NCBI GenBank assembly: GCA_036768485.1
Contig: JAVLUZ010000542.1
Coordinates: 186,001-250,000 of the forward strand
Source of the DNA: Mermis nigrescens
Taxonomy: Eukaryota > Nematoda > Enoplea > Mermithida > Mermithidae
DNA length: 64,000 nt
Reading direction: 5' to 3'
Part shown: one piece after another, positions 27,385 to 39,300 of the stretch
Position numbering within the stretch: the stretch's first letter is position 1
How the letters are laid out: the number at the start of each line of letters is the position of its first letter
Translations under genes and position numbers: made by a program
The notes under the pieces: model-generated
The model's input: the letters and a program-made list of their open reading frames with translations, nothing else
Told to the model about the DNA's origin: nothing
The model's database searches: none

Positions 27385-30300
27385 TATATTATTAATTATT
27401 AAATATAATGAAAATATTAGCCAACCTCACAGACTAGCCAAGCTGAGCACATTGACTGGTCTCAACGCCCGAATTGGCGGAAAGAATCAAGAATAGCAAA
27501 AGAAAATGGCTGACTTTGGATTAATGAAAAAATTAGAAATGGTGTTTGCAGGATGTTGCAGCGTAATTTTTTCTAGATTCATAATTGGACCTAAACTGAA
27601 ATTTGGTTAAATGTGATGTCAAATTTAAACAGAATTAAGAAGGAAACTTTCTTTAACTTCCAAATCGTTGACAATATATTGATTGAAATTTGCCTGCGTT
27701 TATTAAGCCGGAAAATATGAGTTTGAAAATTCGACAAGCCACTGTGAATCTATGGATAATTATGAATCGGGAATAATGCATATGTCTTCTCAGTGGACTG
27801 CTACGGTTCCAACGCTTATGTCAGTAATCAGCGAAGAGGATGAAAATTCTTCCATTATAAAAACGCCTCAATCGGTGCCTAAGTTCAAAGCGCAGTTCGG
27901 TATCGACTTCCCAAAAGTAAACTTTATGCGTTTCCCATCAGACATAGACATCGCAAAAAAAGACCTAGGAGCTGTTATAACGTCAATGCCGAAATTTCTG
28001 CATTTAGGACTTTCTTTGCATATTTAGAAAATTATACAAGCAGTTATTACTTCATTTTTATCTTTGATGCGTTGTGCCGCACGTATTCTGCAGAAACGTG
28101 CAACCTGATAGACATATTTATCCAATTTTCCGGCATAATCTTTGAAGTGGCCGGGTCATTTGGGGCAAAGTGACTTCAAAGCTGTCATTTTTGTCTCCGA
28201 TCGATCGTAAATTATGTATGATTCTAGCACTTTTGCGGAAAATTTTAACGGATCTATTACCGAGTTTGCCATTTTTCCAATTTTTCTCTTATACTTTTCT
28301 CTACTTTCTGAGTCATCTGAATTCTCACGTCAACACGTAGCAGGAATGTAATCAAGCTTGAAATATTAAAAATAATGATATTGGGGTTAACCAATTTTCG
28401 AATCTCCGTAATAGTCTTTATGGATTAGTTAGTCGTGCTTGCTATAAATAATAATGCATAAGGCAGTTTGAGAAATCGAACGATGCTAATCCGTTTCTTA
28501 AATCTTTTAGACACTTTCTAGCCTTTAATTAGTTAATTGTATGTCTTGTCACTTAGTTTAAGGTGATTTGCTTGCGACTAGGCAAGCAAACTTAATTAAG
28601 GAAGTTTTTTTCGAATAATTCGTTGATCTCAATTACTAAATTGCGCCATTATTTCCATTTTCCGTGGAGAAAAATTTTGGCTGCGATTGTTCAGCGATCA
28701 GCGGGATCATGCTTCTGAATAATTTAATTTTTCCGAAGAAGCAGTGATCTTAGACATCAGTGTAGCCAAAATATTACTCGTAAATTTTGTCATGCATTCA
28801 TTATGATTTGCTCCTTGAAGATTAATCATATCACAATCGTAAATCACTGATAGATCACCTTTGAACTTGTTCATTTCAAAAATAAATGAATAAATAGGTG
28901 ATAAAGATAGAAACGTTGAAGCGGAAATAAATTCTCGCCTGCCAATACTCCTTTGAACAGAGCATAAAATTTTTTCTTAAAACACTTGCAAGAAAAGGCG
29001 CTTTGTTTCATTCACCGTAAGGAAGATAACTATTTTCCCTTTTTATTGAAATTCTGCCACAGATTGATAATATGGATAACAGTGCTTCTTTCACTTCTTC
29101 CGACCGTCTGTGTTCATCGTTTCCTTCGCTGTTTGCTGAACAAGGAAACAGCGATTTGGGTGCTGGAGATCTGAGCGACTTGGGGGAAATAAGTGGCGGG
29201 CCACTGGAAACCGGTTATATTACGCATGGGGACGATTCGGTGACTATTTTGATTTTTCTGTTTCATGTAATGCGATTTATTTCAATATGTTTTTTTCCGA
29301 TATTTTAACGAAAAATTGATGAACATATAACAAAAAACTGTTGACTGCATGAAAATTGAGTTGAATCGGATTAAATTTTACGCACTGTGCTTAGAGCATT
29401 ACCTACTGCTTTATAAGAGTAGTTCGAAGTAATGTTTCTTACCAATAAATTTAATCGATAACATATGTACACGAGACCGTACGTGTTCTTGGGGGCTCGG
29501 AGGGGGAAGGTCTGACCCTCTGAATATTTGCTGACCTCTGCAAAATGCTGCTGACCCTTTAGAACTTTCGATTTTCCAAAAATCGTAGAAAATTTGTTAT
29601 TTAAGCGTTTCTAGGTAGATTTGTCCTCCAAAGTGTAAATTTTTCGGCATTTCACGCCATGCATTTACTCATTTTTTGACAATATTTTAATCAATTTACT
29701 CGAAATTTGTCAGAATTTTTATCTTTGTATGTATTAGAAAGAACGAGCATCATCAGAAACATCAAAAAGATTTTGACACTTACCAATCATTATAAAGCGC
29801 AAAAAGGCACACACTTTACTAAAAATCTTGAACTGGCAATCATCCAGAATTCTTATGCTGTATATGTATGGTTGAGACGAAGAGAGAATATGGTAAAATT
29901 TTCAGTCAAAGAATATGAAACTTCAAATAGCTTTAATTTCTGCTTTATTCTTTAGGCTAAATTGTTGGCATGGTAATATAAATCGTTAAAGCGAGAAATT
30001 AGAAACTAAATTCTAAATGTTTTAAGCGTCGACACAGGCGCATGATGGCGGGTCAGTGATCAATTTTGACTGCCAAATCTTATACTTTCGGCTCAATCCA
30101 GCTAAAATAGACTTAACATTCAGCCTAATATTGAGTGATCTATTTAAGCTGAATGTTAATTCGGAACTGGGGGAAGGTGTTGAAATTTTAAAAGGCCTTT
30201 ATTGGGCCCGAAAACAGTGGGTTGGGTACGCGTCAAAAACATAGTTTTTCGGCGTTTCTGACGATGCTCTATCTTTCTAGAGCATAAAACATTAGAAAAA

Positions 30301-33300
30301 CCTCGAAAAACATTCTAAAAAAGTCGAACAAATTGAACAAAATATTGTCGAAACATGAGCATATGGCGTGAAGCGCCAAAAATTTGACACTTTTAAGCAA
30401 ATAGATAGCTAAAAACGCTTTAAAGAGCACCTTTTATGCCAATTTTCGGGAAATTTTTGGAAACTTCTGAACAATCGCCGATTCTGGTAGGGTGGACTGA
30501 AAAAATCTGGACGAGGGGTTAAAATTTTTTCGGGGGGCCTTAGGGATGAAACCCCCAAACCCCTTCAAGATCACGAATGGTACACACAAAACATTAAATA
30601 TCGGTATACACTTCCATAATCATGGATTTCTCAAACTCTTTTGTCATATACACGAATTTTGCTTATCATTTTAACATCTCGATATTCAAAAAATAAAAAT
30701 ATAAAAACATGTAAAACATAACAAAATAAAAATAAAAATTTAAAAAAACATCACGATGTTTTCGCTTTCGTTTCGCTTGAGTGGTAGTAAAATAAAATGT
30801 GTCATAAGGAAACTGAGAAATCGCAGAGGTGATTGAAGCTTTAAAGTGTAACGTGTACAGGCTGCGGTTGACGATTCCATTAGTTTGCTGCAAATGAATA
30901 TGTCATTACAGTCTCCGAATAGCGTTTCTCCAATGTACGAAAAGTCATCGCCCCTGAATATGTTCGAGTCACTGGAATCGGAGTCAGTGATTAGTGGTGG
31001 TGAAAGTAAGATGTCTGCATGTTCTCTTGTAGGCATTCGAGGTAATTACATACTTTTACATAGTACGCAAAATTCTTAGGGCCGCCTAACTTCTCCAACC
31101 TTGGTGATGAGCATACATGTAACAGGGGAATAGAGGATCCCCAACTAAATTTGGTCGTCTACCCATCCCCCAAAGCTAGAAAATTTTGGCCAAAAATCGA
31201 AGTCATTTACCCTCTCGCCCTTTAAATGCTCGGGGACCTCCACCCAAGATTTCGAGCCATTTAATTTATGCTGGTGAGCCATGCACATAGGTCAGCTTCT
31301 TCGATGCTGTCTGCAAGATTTCCTAGAGGGAACGTAAAAACTTTGTAGATATTCATTTGAAAGTGCATTTACGTGGGAAAATATAATTTTTCCACTAAAT
31401 TTATGTGAACATGGTTATTTTTAAGTTGGTACGTACTATCAACTGTGAAACCATTTAGATTTTAGCTGTGAACTCAGTATCTACTGAATGTACATATTAA
31501 TCAGCGCATGCAGCGTTCTTGAACTAAAATTTTATCTGGAAATTAAGGTGCTTACATTTCAAATCACCTTTCGTGCAGTATAATTCATCTTACATATTTT
31601 ATAATCAAGCATGGAGTCTTCAAAAAACGAGATCATGGAGCATTCCTTCATTGACTGAAATTGATCATCAAGACATGTCTCGCTGACATTTTATAACTTG
31701 CATTCAGTTGTATTATTTATGTGTGCTTGTTGTTACGCACCTTGATATAAAACATTTAAGCTCTTTAGGGCCGATCTTTGAGGGTGGTCGAAAATTGAGC
31801 TTTTTTGGGCTAAAACGACCTCAAAAACTGTTATAAGCGCTAAATAGCGTTTAAACTACGTATTACACAATTTCTGGTCGCTTTAAAGCTCCTATGAAGA
31901 AAATTTTCAATTTTCATCCCTTTTTTGCCTTCATTTTGTCCCATTTTTTCCGAAAAATTGATTGTTTCTTATTCTGGCGGGAGGTTCTATACCCTCAAAT
32001 CCCCTTCCCCTACGTGCATGTCTGATCTTGAATCCTCTTTGTTGATCAAATAGTATTATGTAAAGCGAGGAAAATTCAGATATGTCGTAGTTAAGTTCAT
32101 TTTTATTAAGCAAGCAAGTTCGAACATTATTTGGAACACTTGTGTGCTACCGCGTTTGACACATCTGAAATTAACGAATTGCCAAGCGATTATTTTTCCT
32201 CTGAATATTTGACCATAGCCACGTTACAAAGGTCGATGATGTCAGCTATTAGCGAAAAAGACGAAAATGTATCTGGAATGACTGCATCTCCTCGAGTAGC
32301 TCCGAAACGAGTGTCTCAGGCTAATACGGACTATTGTTCGGAGCTGGAAGTAAAATGGATGTCTGCGAATCAGGAGGCAGAAATCGGAGACGTAAATTTT
32401 ATATCAGAGTAAGAGACGCCTTTAAACTAAATTACCAGAGAACATTTAGCTAAGGCCCAAATGTAATAAAAAGCCTAACATTGTAAACAATAAAATTATG
32501 CTGTTTCGAGGGTTTTTAATCCGATTTTTTTATATTCAGGTTTTGCTGATTTCGTAATTTTGTTAATTGCTTATCAATAGTTGCGTTAACATATCCGCTT
32601 TGAATCAGAAATTTGCGCTAAAATGATTGCTCATAAAATTGTGAATTAAATGCGCTTCACTTTGCGTTCTTCCCTTAACTTATAAATACGAGAATTCAGC
32701 AGCATCAGCGGCACTATTGCGTATGCTGGAATTGCAAAGCACGTCTGCCTTTTCTGCAACTGTCATCAACTAGCAACTTACTTCATCCAGTTTTAAGCTT
32801 TGGTTTTCACTGCGATGTAAATCGCAAATAATTACTCTGCTTTATATTAAGCTTTAGCGAGACAGATACGAGTTACTGGTGGATTTAGACGGGGGCGGGC
32901 GGGGGGGGGGGCGACCGCCACCTGTCGTCTAACTAATGTATGGGCGCAATGATGGATAGACGTGCATTTTTGATGATTTTTAGCCATTTTTTTACACGAT
33001 TTTTCAAATTTTTCTGACGCTTCGCGCCAAGATAGTAACTCATTAATGACATTTATTGACTCTCTTGGCGCTCTAAAAAATTTAAATTTATGTCAGAAGA
33101 GTAATTTTGTACAGAACAAAGATTTTATAGCTCCTAAAATGAGTTATCGAGTGTTTTTCAACGATTTGTGTCGATTTCTGCTTTAATTGTGCGTGTTTTT
33201 CATTAAAAAACTTAATTCCGAAAATTTCTTACTTTTTTGCGTCAGAAATAATTCTGCCTATCGAAAGACAGCAAAACACCGGTACTTTGAGCATAATAAA

Positions 33301-36300
33301 CGAATTTTCGGATTAATCTTTGACACTTTTAGGAAAATTTTGGGTTCCGCCTCCATGTCAGAAAATCCTGGATCCGCCACTGAAGAGAGTATCTCGATAA
33401 TCGAACCATAATTTAGATTGATACGCACTTGGGGTTTTGGTGTCAGATAGACCAACATAATGGAATTATTTTGCTAATATTCGGTGAAAATGAGGCAAAA
33501 TGAAGGCCAAAATAGATGAAAATTAAAGTTTTACTCGTGCTTGAGATTGACTAGAAGGTGTAAAATAAGGGCGTTTTATACGCCATTTCAGAATTTATAT
33601 CAGTTTTTGAAGTGATCACAATACATAACAATATCGAAAGCTGAGCCTATGCCTTCGTTACGTTCATTTACAGCCATGTACATTACATGAAAATCATAAT
33701 ACAGTGTAGATAAATTAATTTTGGGATTATATCGAATATGTCGCGAGCTTGGCGTACGTATATACTCGTTTACTACTTATAGCGTACATTGTATATAATA
33801 ATATGCACTCGATAACATTACAAAACTGTTTTACTATCTTATTTTGAAGCAGTGTGCAGAAGTTCGATTTGAATAGCCGAAGTTTTGGCAGTGAAAATAT
33901 CGAGCAGTTAATTACGCCAGATTCAAATTTGCCCCCAACGTCAGCGCTTACTTATACGCCGTCAAAACTGACGGTAAATACTGCCAATTTTGCAGTTGTT
34001 AGTAAAGAACACTTCACTCCGGGGCATAAAACTTTTTAAGACTTGTCAAAATATCATCAATCGTTCGTGTATCATCAATGAAAGCCAGTCGGTGCTTATG
34101 CGTTTTCGAATTACTTTTTGAAATAATTCTGAATTCCCGCATTTCACCGAACTGTACAAGTGGATAGGCGAGATACTAGCGACTTTACTTTGCAATTTAT
34201 GTCGCTGCATTTCGTTTCATGGAAACGAATTATAGAAATTTTCATTAAAAAAATAACTTAATAGAGTCAACACATCTCGTACAAAGTTTACACAAATGTC
34301 AATTCGCAGATAGCAGAGACCCCTTCGGCTTCTGCTTCAGCGGAGTTAAAAGATATAACGGCGCAGTAGTCGGCAATTGAAAAGCGCTCCTGCTACGTTG
34401 GGTGTTAGACATTCGCCTTCTCCATCCCCTTCTACGAATACTAGTTGCAGGCGTAAAAAACAAGGTGCCGAGGAGGATGTTGCTATCGCTAAAGCATTTA
34501 ATGGAAGACCAGTGACTCCAAAGGGCACTTCGACTCCCGTGCACAACAAGGTTAGACGCTACGCTTGCAATCTCACTTCAGTTTTCTTTTCCTTTACCGA
34601 TTGTGCCTGAATAATCATTAAGACAAAAAGGAAAATATGCTATGAGTACAAAGATTTCAAAAATGCGCTAAAAACAGTAGAAATGTATCTAAAAAGAATC
34701 GCTTCAGGTCGTTTAAATTATTTTCGTCTTTTATTTTCAAAGTCGTGTCGAAATTTGTTAAAATATCCAGGTTAGGTACCTACTTTACTTCTTTGCACTC
34801 TTGCTCATTTTAAGCGCAATAGACTTTATTTTATAAGTGCTTGGCATCGTAGTAGACTATACTTCTTGTTCGATTTACTATTTTTCAAAAAATGATGCAC
34901 GCATGCTCCGTGAATTTTTCTAAAACAAGGTCTACTATGACAGCTTTCCTCTTGATTTGAAACGAATTTGCCGGCATTCTATTTTCACAATGAAGCTTTT
35001 TCTGCTTCTAGCATTTTATGTTTTAGGAACAGACATAGTAACGAGATTTTTGAAATTTTGAAAGTTAAAACTTGACCCAGTTGCAATAACTAAGACCACG
35101 AATAATCGCAAGCCCGGTATTAGATTTTTAATGTTGAAAATAAATATTATCGCGCACATACGTTACAATACGTTGTGGAAAGCATAAAAGTCTTATTCTA
35201 GCAAGGCCGACTTGGTTAATTTATATTGAATTTTGTAACAACAATGAAAAAAGTACGGAGGCCGGTTGCAATAATCTCGAAATCGGTTGCATGGGTGCTC
35301 GAGCTAATCTTAGGTACACAGGGTTGCTAATCTGTGGATAGGGGAGGGGTCAAGCGCAGAGTTTTTGACTAGATTGACTTTGAAAATAATATTGACAGGT
35401 TATGGTAGGTTTCAATTATTTTGCAAAGAAGTCTTGATTTTTGTACGTTAGGTCGTATTGTTGCCATATTTTACCCGAAAAATTTGCTTTTGTTCTCCAG
35501 CGGTCTATGTACCTATAACGATAACGCCCGACCCACGTGCGCTTCTGGTTGTGATATATTTTGACGTTCTATTTATGACCTAACATCGCGATCAAACTTG
35601 TCACTTTCATTCCATTTTATAATTCTCAGGTTTTCGGCTTAAAAACTATTCATGCAGTGCCTTTTTTGGGGTTCGAAAATGGTAGGTAGGTACGCGTCAA
35701 AAACATCGTTTTTCAGCGTTTCTGACGATGCTGTGTCTTTCTAGAGTACAAAAACATAAGAAAATTTCGAAAAAAATCAAAATAGTCGGGACAAAAATTG
35801 ACCAAAATATAGTCAAAATAGCAAATAGATAGCTAAAAACGCTTAAAAAACATCTTGTCTACAAATTTTTAGAAAATTTGTGGGAACTTTCAAAAAATCG
35901 CCGATGCTGGGGGTAGGGTGAAAAAATTGGGGGGGGTCAAAATTTGAGGATAAAACCCCCCCCAAATCCTTCCTCCAGATCATGTATGTTAACAACTATA
36001 GTCTATTTCACGAAATTTTGAGCATGGAAATCAATTTTCAGCGCTCAAGCTAGTAGTTAAAAAAGTGGTTTCTAGCGAGCTTATTGTACTACGATTTTGC
36101 ATAGTAAAACTTCATACGTATATCTATCTCTATGCACAATATCCTGATCAATGCTTCAGTTTAAACCGCTTATGTAATATATTTAAATTGACACAAAAAT
36201 TGCGATCCGCACAGCTATAGTGTGTCGAAAGTTTTTTGATAGCAGGTCAGCATTCACGTAAATCTATTTATTTAATTCATTCAACATAAATTTGAAACAA

Positions 36301-39300
36301 TTTTCTTATTTAAAATTACTTTGAATTTTAAATAATTTTAAATTTAAAAAGATTTTATTTCTTAAATTGAGATAAGAAAATTTAAATCATGAACAGTTGT
36401 AGGCAAATACAAATGCAGCAAACATATTTAAATTCACTGACTAACAAAAGCGTGATGCAGGCCTGAAAGATCTTGAAATCAAACTTCCAGTATTTTACAT
36501 TAAATTAAAGTGCTTTAGAACAGTCCTTCTCATTACAACACTATAGCTATCTTCAAACTTAAGTTGCGCTAAGAATTTAAAGCACAAGCATTGTATGCTC
36601 TTACAATAAATTTCCTCAGGCTCAGCTCAATCGACTTCCCGGTAGTAGTTCTACGCGAATCGAGCGCCCATGTTCCAAGTCGCCACTGCCACTAGGCATC
36701 ACACGAAATAACGACAAATCTACCTGTAATTTGTCCGATATTACCGAGTCGAAGTCGAAACCTTCAATAATGAAGAAGACATTAGTGCCATTGTCTAATA
36801 GAATCACTTCCGTGCGTAAAATTGAAGTTTTGTTTGCATAAGTCCGCACTTTTCTAATTTTATTTGATTAAGGATTTTGAATAATGAGGAAAATGTAACG
36901 GTAGTAACATTCATGTACGAAAAAATGAACATGACCTGCTTTTATTTCTAATAATTTATGAATAGAAAAGGTAGCATAAAAAGTAATTTAGTATCAGACC
37001 GGATATTTTTCTATTATTTACCTTTTAAACTATTCCGGCTCAGTAGGATCTCTGATAATATTATTTTATATACATATATTTTATACGTATATTATGTTAT
37101 CCGATGTATTTTGCTTTACTCCTGAACGTGATTATAGTCTCAGACCCTGACCCCTGTCTTATGGTTCCTATTTTAGCCTTGTGTCTTATCTATCTAATTA
37201 GAATTATCCTGACCATAGGTGCATAGCATGGCCGATCGGAAGGAAGGGGTCAGCCAGTCTGGGTGAGGAGGGGGTTTAAAAATTGAGGATTTTGGACCAA
37301 AATGACCTCAAAAACTGGTGTAATCGTTAAAATAGCGTTGAAACAACATTATTACACAGATTCGGTTAATTTTAAGCATTTTTTGAGAAAATTTTTAATT
37401 TTCATCCCTTTTAATCTTTACTTTCCCTCATTTTCCCCAACAAGTTTTCCATTTTCCCATTCTGCGGGACTCAAGACCATAGGTGCTACATAAATTCTAG
37501 GGGTGCAAGATTGGTCTTAAAAATGGTGGTATGGCGAACAAACACCATTTTTCAACGTTTCTCATCGAGCACTATCCGTTAACATCAAAAAATCGCGAAA
37601 AAAACAAACAAAATTTTCAAAAATTGAATTCTAATGGTTTATTTTGGTTTCTTCTTTTGGGGGTGGGTATTCGGCCTTCTGGGGGTGCATACCCCCAAGC
37701 CCCCCACGCCTACGTGTAGTCAGCAGGACCCCTCTTATCCCGACGTGCATGCCCGATCCTGACTCATCCTCTATGGAACGAAATCCAAGAGGTAAGTACA
37801 TATTTACGTAAACTTGGGAAAATGCGTTTAAAAAGGTTTGAGTGACGCAACGGCTAAGGCTTTCACACAACTTTCTGCCACCTCTCACGTAGATGTGTTT
37901 AGGCTAAAAAATTTCATTCTGTCCCATTCTTGGCAATTTTCCATGTCTCTGGATGTATTCTTTCTGACCTTAGATCGATTAAAAACAACGATGGAGGAAG
38001 AAATGAGAAACCTCGTCTGTTTATATGATTTTTTTGTTTTTTTTCGTTCCATTTTTTCCTTTTTTCTTTTCTAACTAACTTTTCGTTTTATAATTCTACT
38101 TTTTTTCTTTTCAATCAGACTTTTGCGCCTCATAAGACATGTAATCTCTCATAAAGTAATTTATTTTTTAGGGACACTTGTGCTATTTCACGCGTCTTTT
38201 TTATTTCCTTCTTACTAATAGCATGATGCACCTATATACGTGTCTTTCTTTCTTCTCTTCTTTTTCCTCCTTTTTTCAACATTTTTCTCGTTTCTTTTTT
38301 AGTGTTTGCTGTTTTATTTATCTATTTATTTACTTATTTATTTTTCTCCTCATTTATTTTTTTCTTTTTTTTTCTTTTTTTCTTTTTTTCTTTTTGTTTT
38401 TTTATTTGCATCTTTCTCGTATTGATGACTTCTTACTATCCCACAGTTTTGACAAAGTCGGGAAACGTAATATTTCACATTTATTTCGTATTGTTCTGGT
38501 TTTTGGGATAGGTTCTAAAAAAATCAATATAATAAATCTGAAGACTTTGTAAATGTTGATTGCCGTCCGACCTGCGTATGTATCATTAGAAATAGGCGCT
38601 ATACGCGTTTGACTACTTAGTGGATGAAGTTTTAAGTTTTTTACAGCCGTTGGGTGGTCAATTTCAAAGAAGCGCTTCAGCTAATTCTATTGAACGACCG
38701 ATTCAAAAATCGCCGCTTGTTAGCCGTCGTCCAAGTCAAGAAGGACTTTGCAATATACCGGCTGGTGAAACGGCTTCAGGCTCCAAGATACATAAACCAA
38801 AGCATATTATTACTCCTCTACGAAATAAGGCAATATCGGTATGTTGCTAAAACCTCTTTTGTCGCAGATCCACGTAGCACAGAGTAAATATGGGACTGAG
38901 AGTAAAAGCTATCTTTTCAGGGGCGGATTTAGGGGGCTGGGGCTGCCGCTCTTCCCCTATTGACCGAAAATAGCTGGCGAGATAAAGAATGGATATGCAA
39001 TTTGTAATGATTTTTGGCCGTCAGCGATCATAATTTTTCAAATTTTTGTCGAATGATACCTATTAATTTATTTACTTCCTTAACGGTCTGGAAACCATTT
39101 TCTGCTCATGGAATAGGTTTAAAACAATTCCAAGAGCAGAAACAGCTATTTGAACGTAGATTTCTTGTATTTTCTAGCATTTAAAAAATTTTCGACGTTC
39201 CGCGTCAAATGCTACAATACAGGAAATCGAGCAGCAAATCAAGCTTAACATCCTTCCTCGTGAATTTTGCAAATTTTCCGACGCTTAGCGCCGGATTTCC

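Noticed and set aside
29072..29239. Alternative first exon starting ATG 29072
   Set aside because: Possible, but a good acceptor nine bases upstream and phase fit favour an internal exon.
38178..38552. Phe-rich ORFs of 69-124 codons
   Set aside because: T-rich low-complexity DNA produces long Phe/Leu frames by composition.
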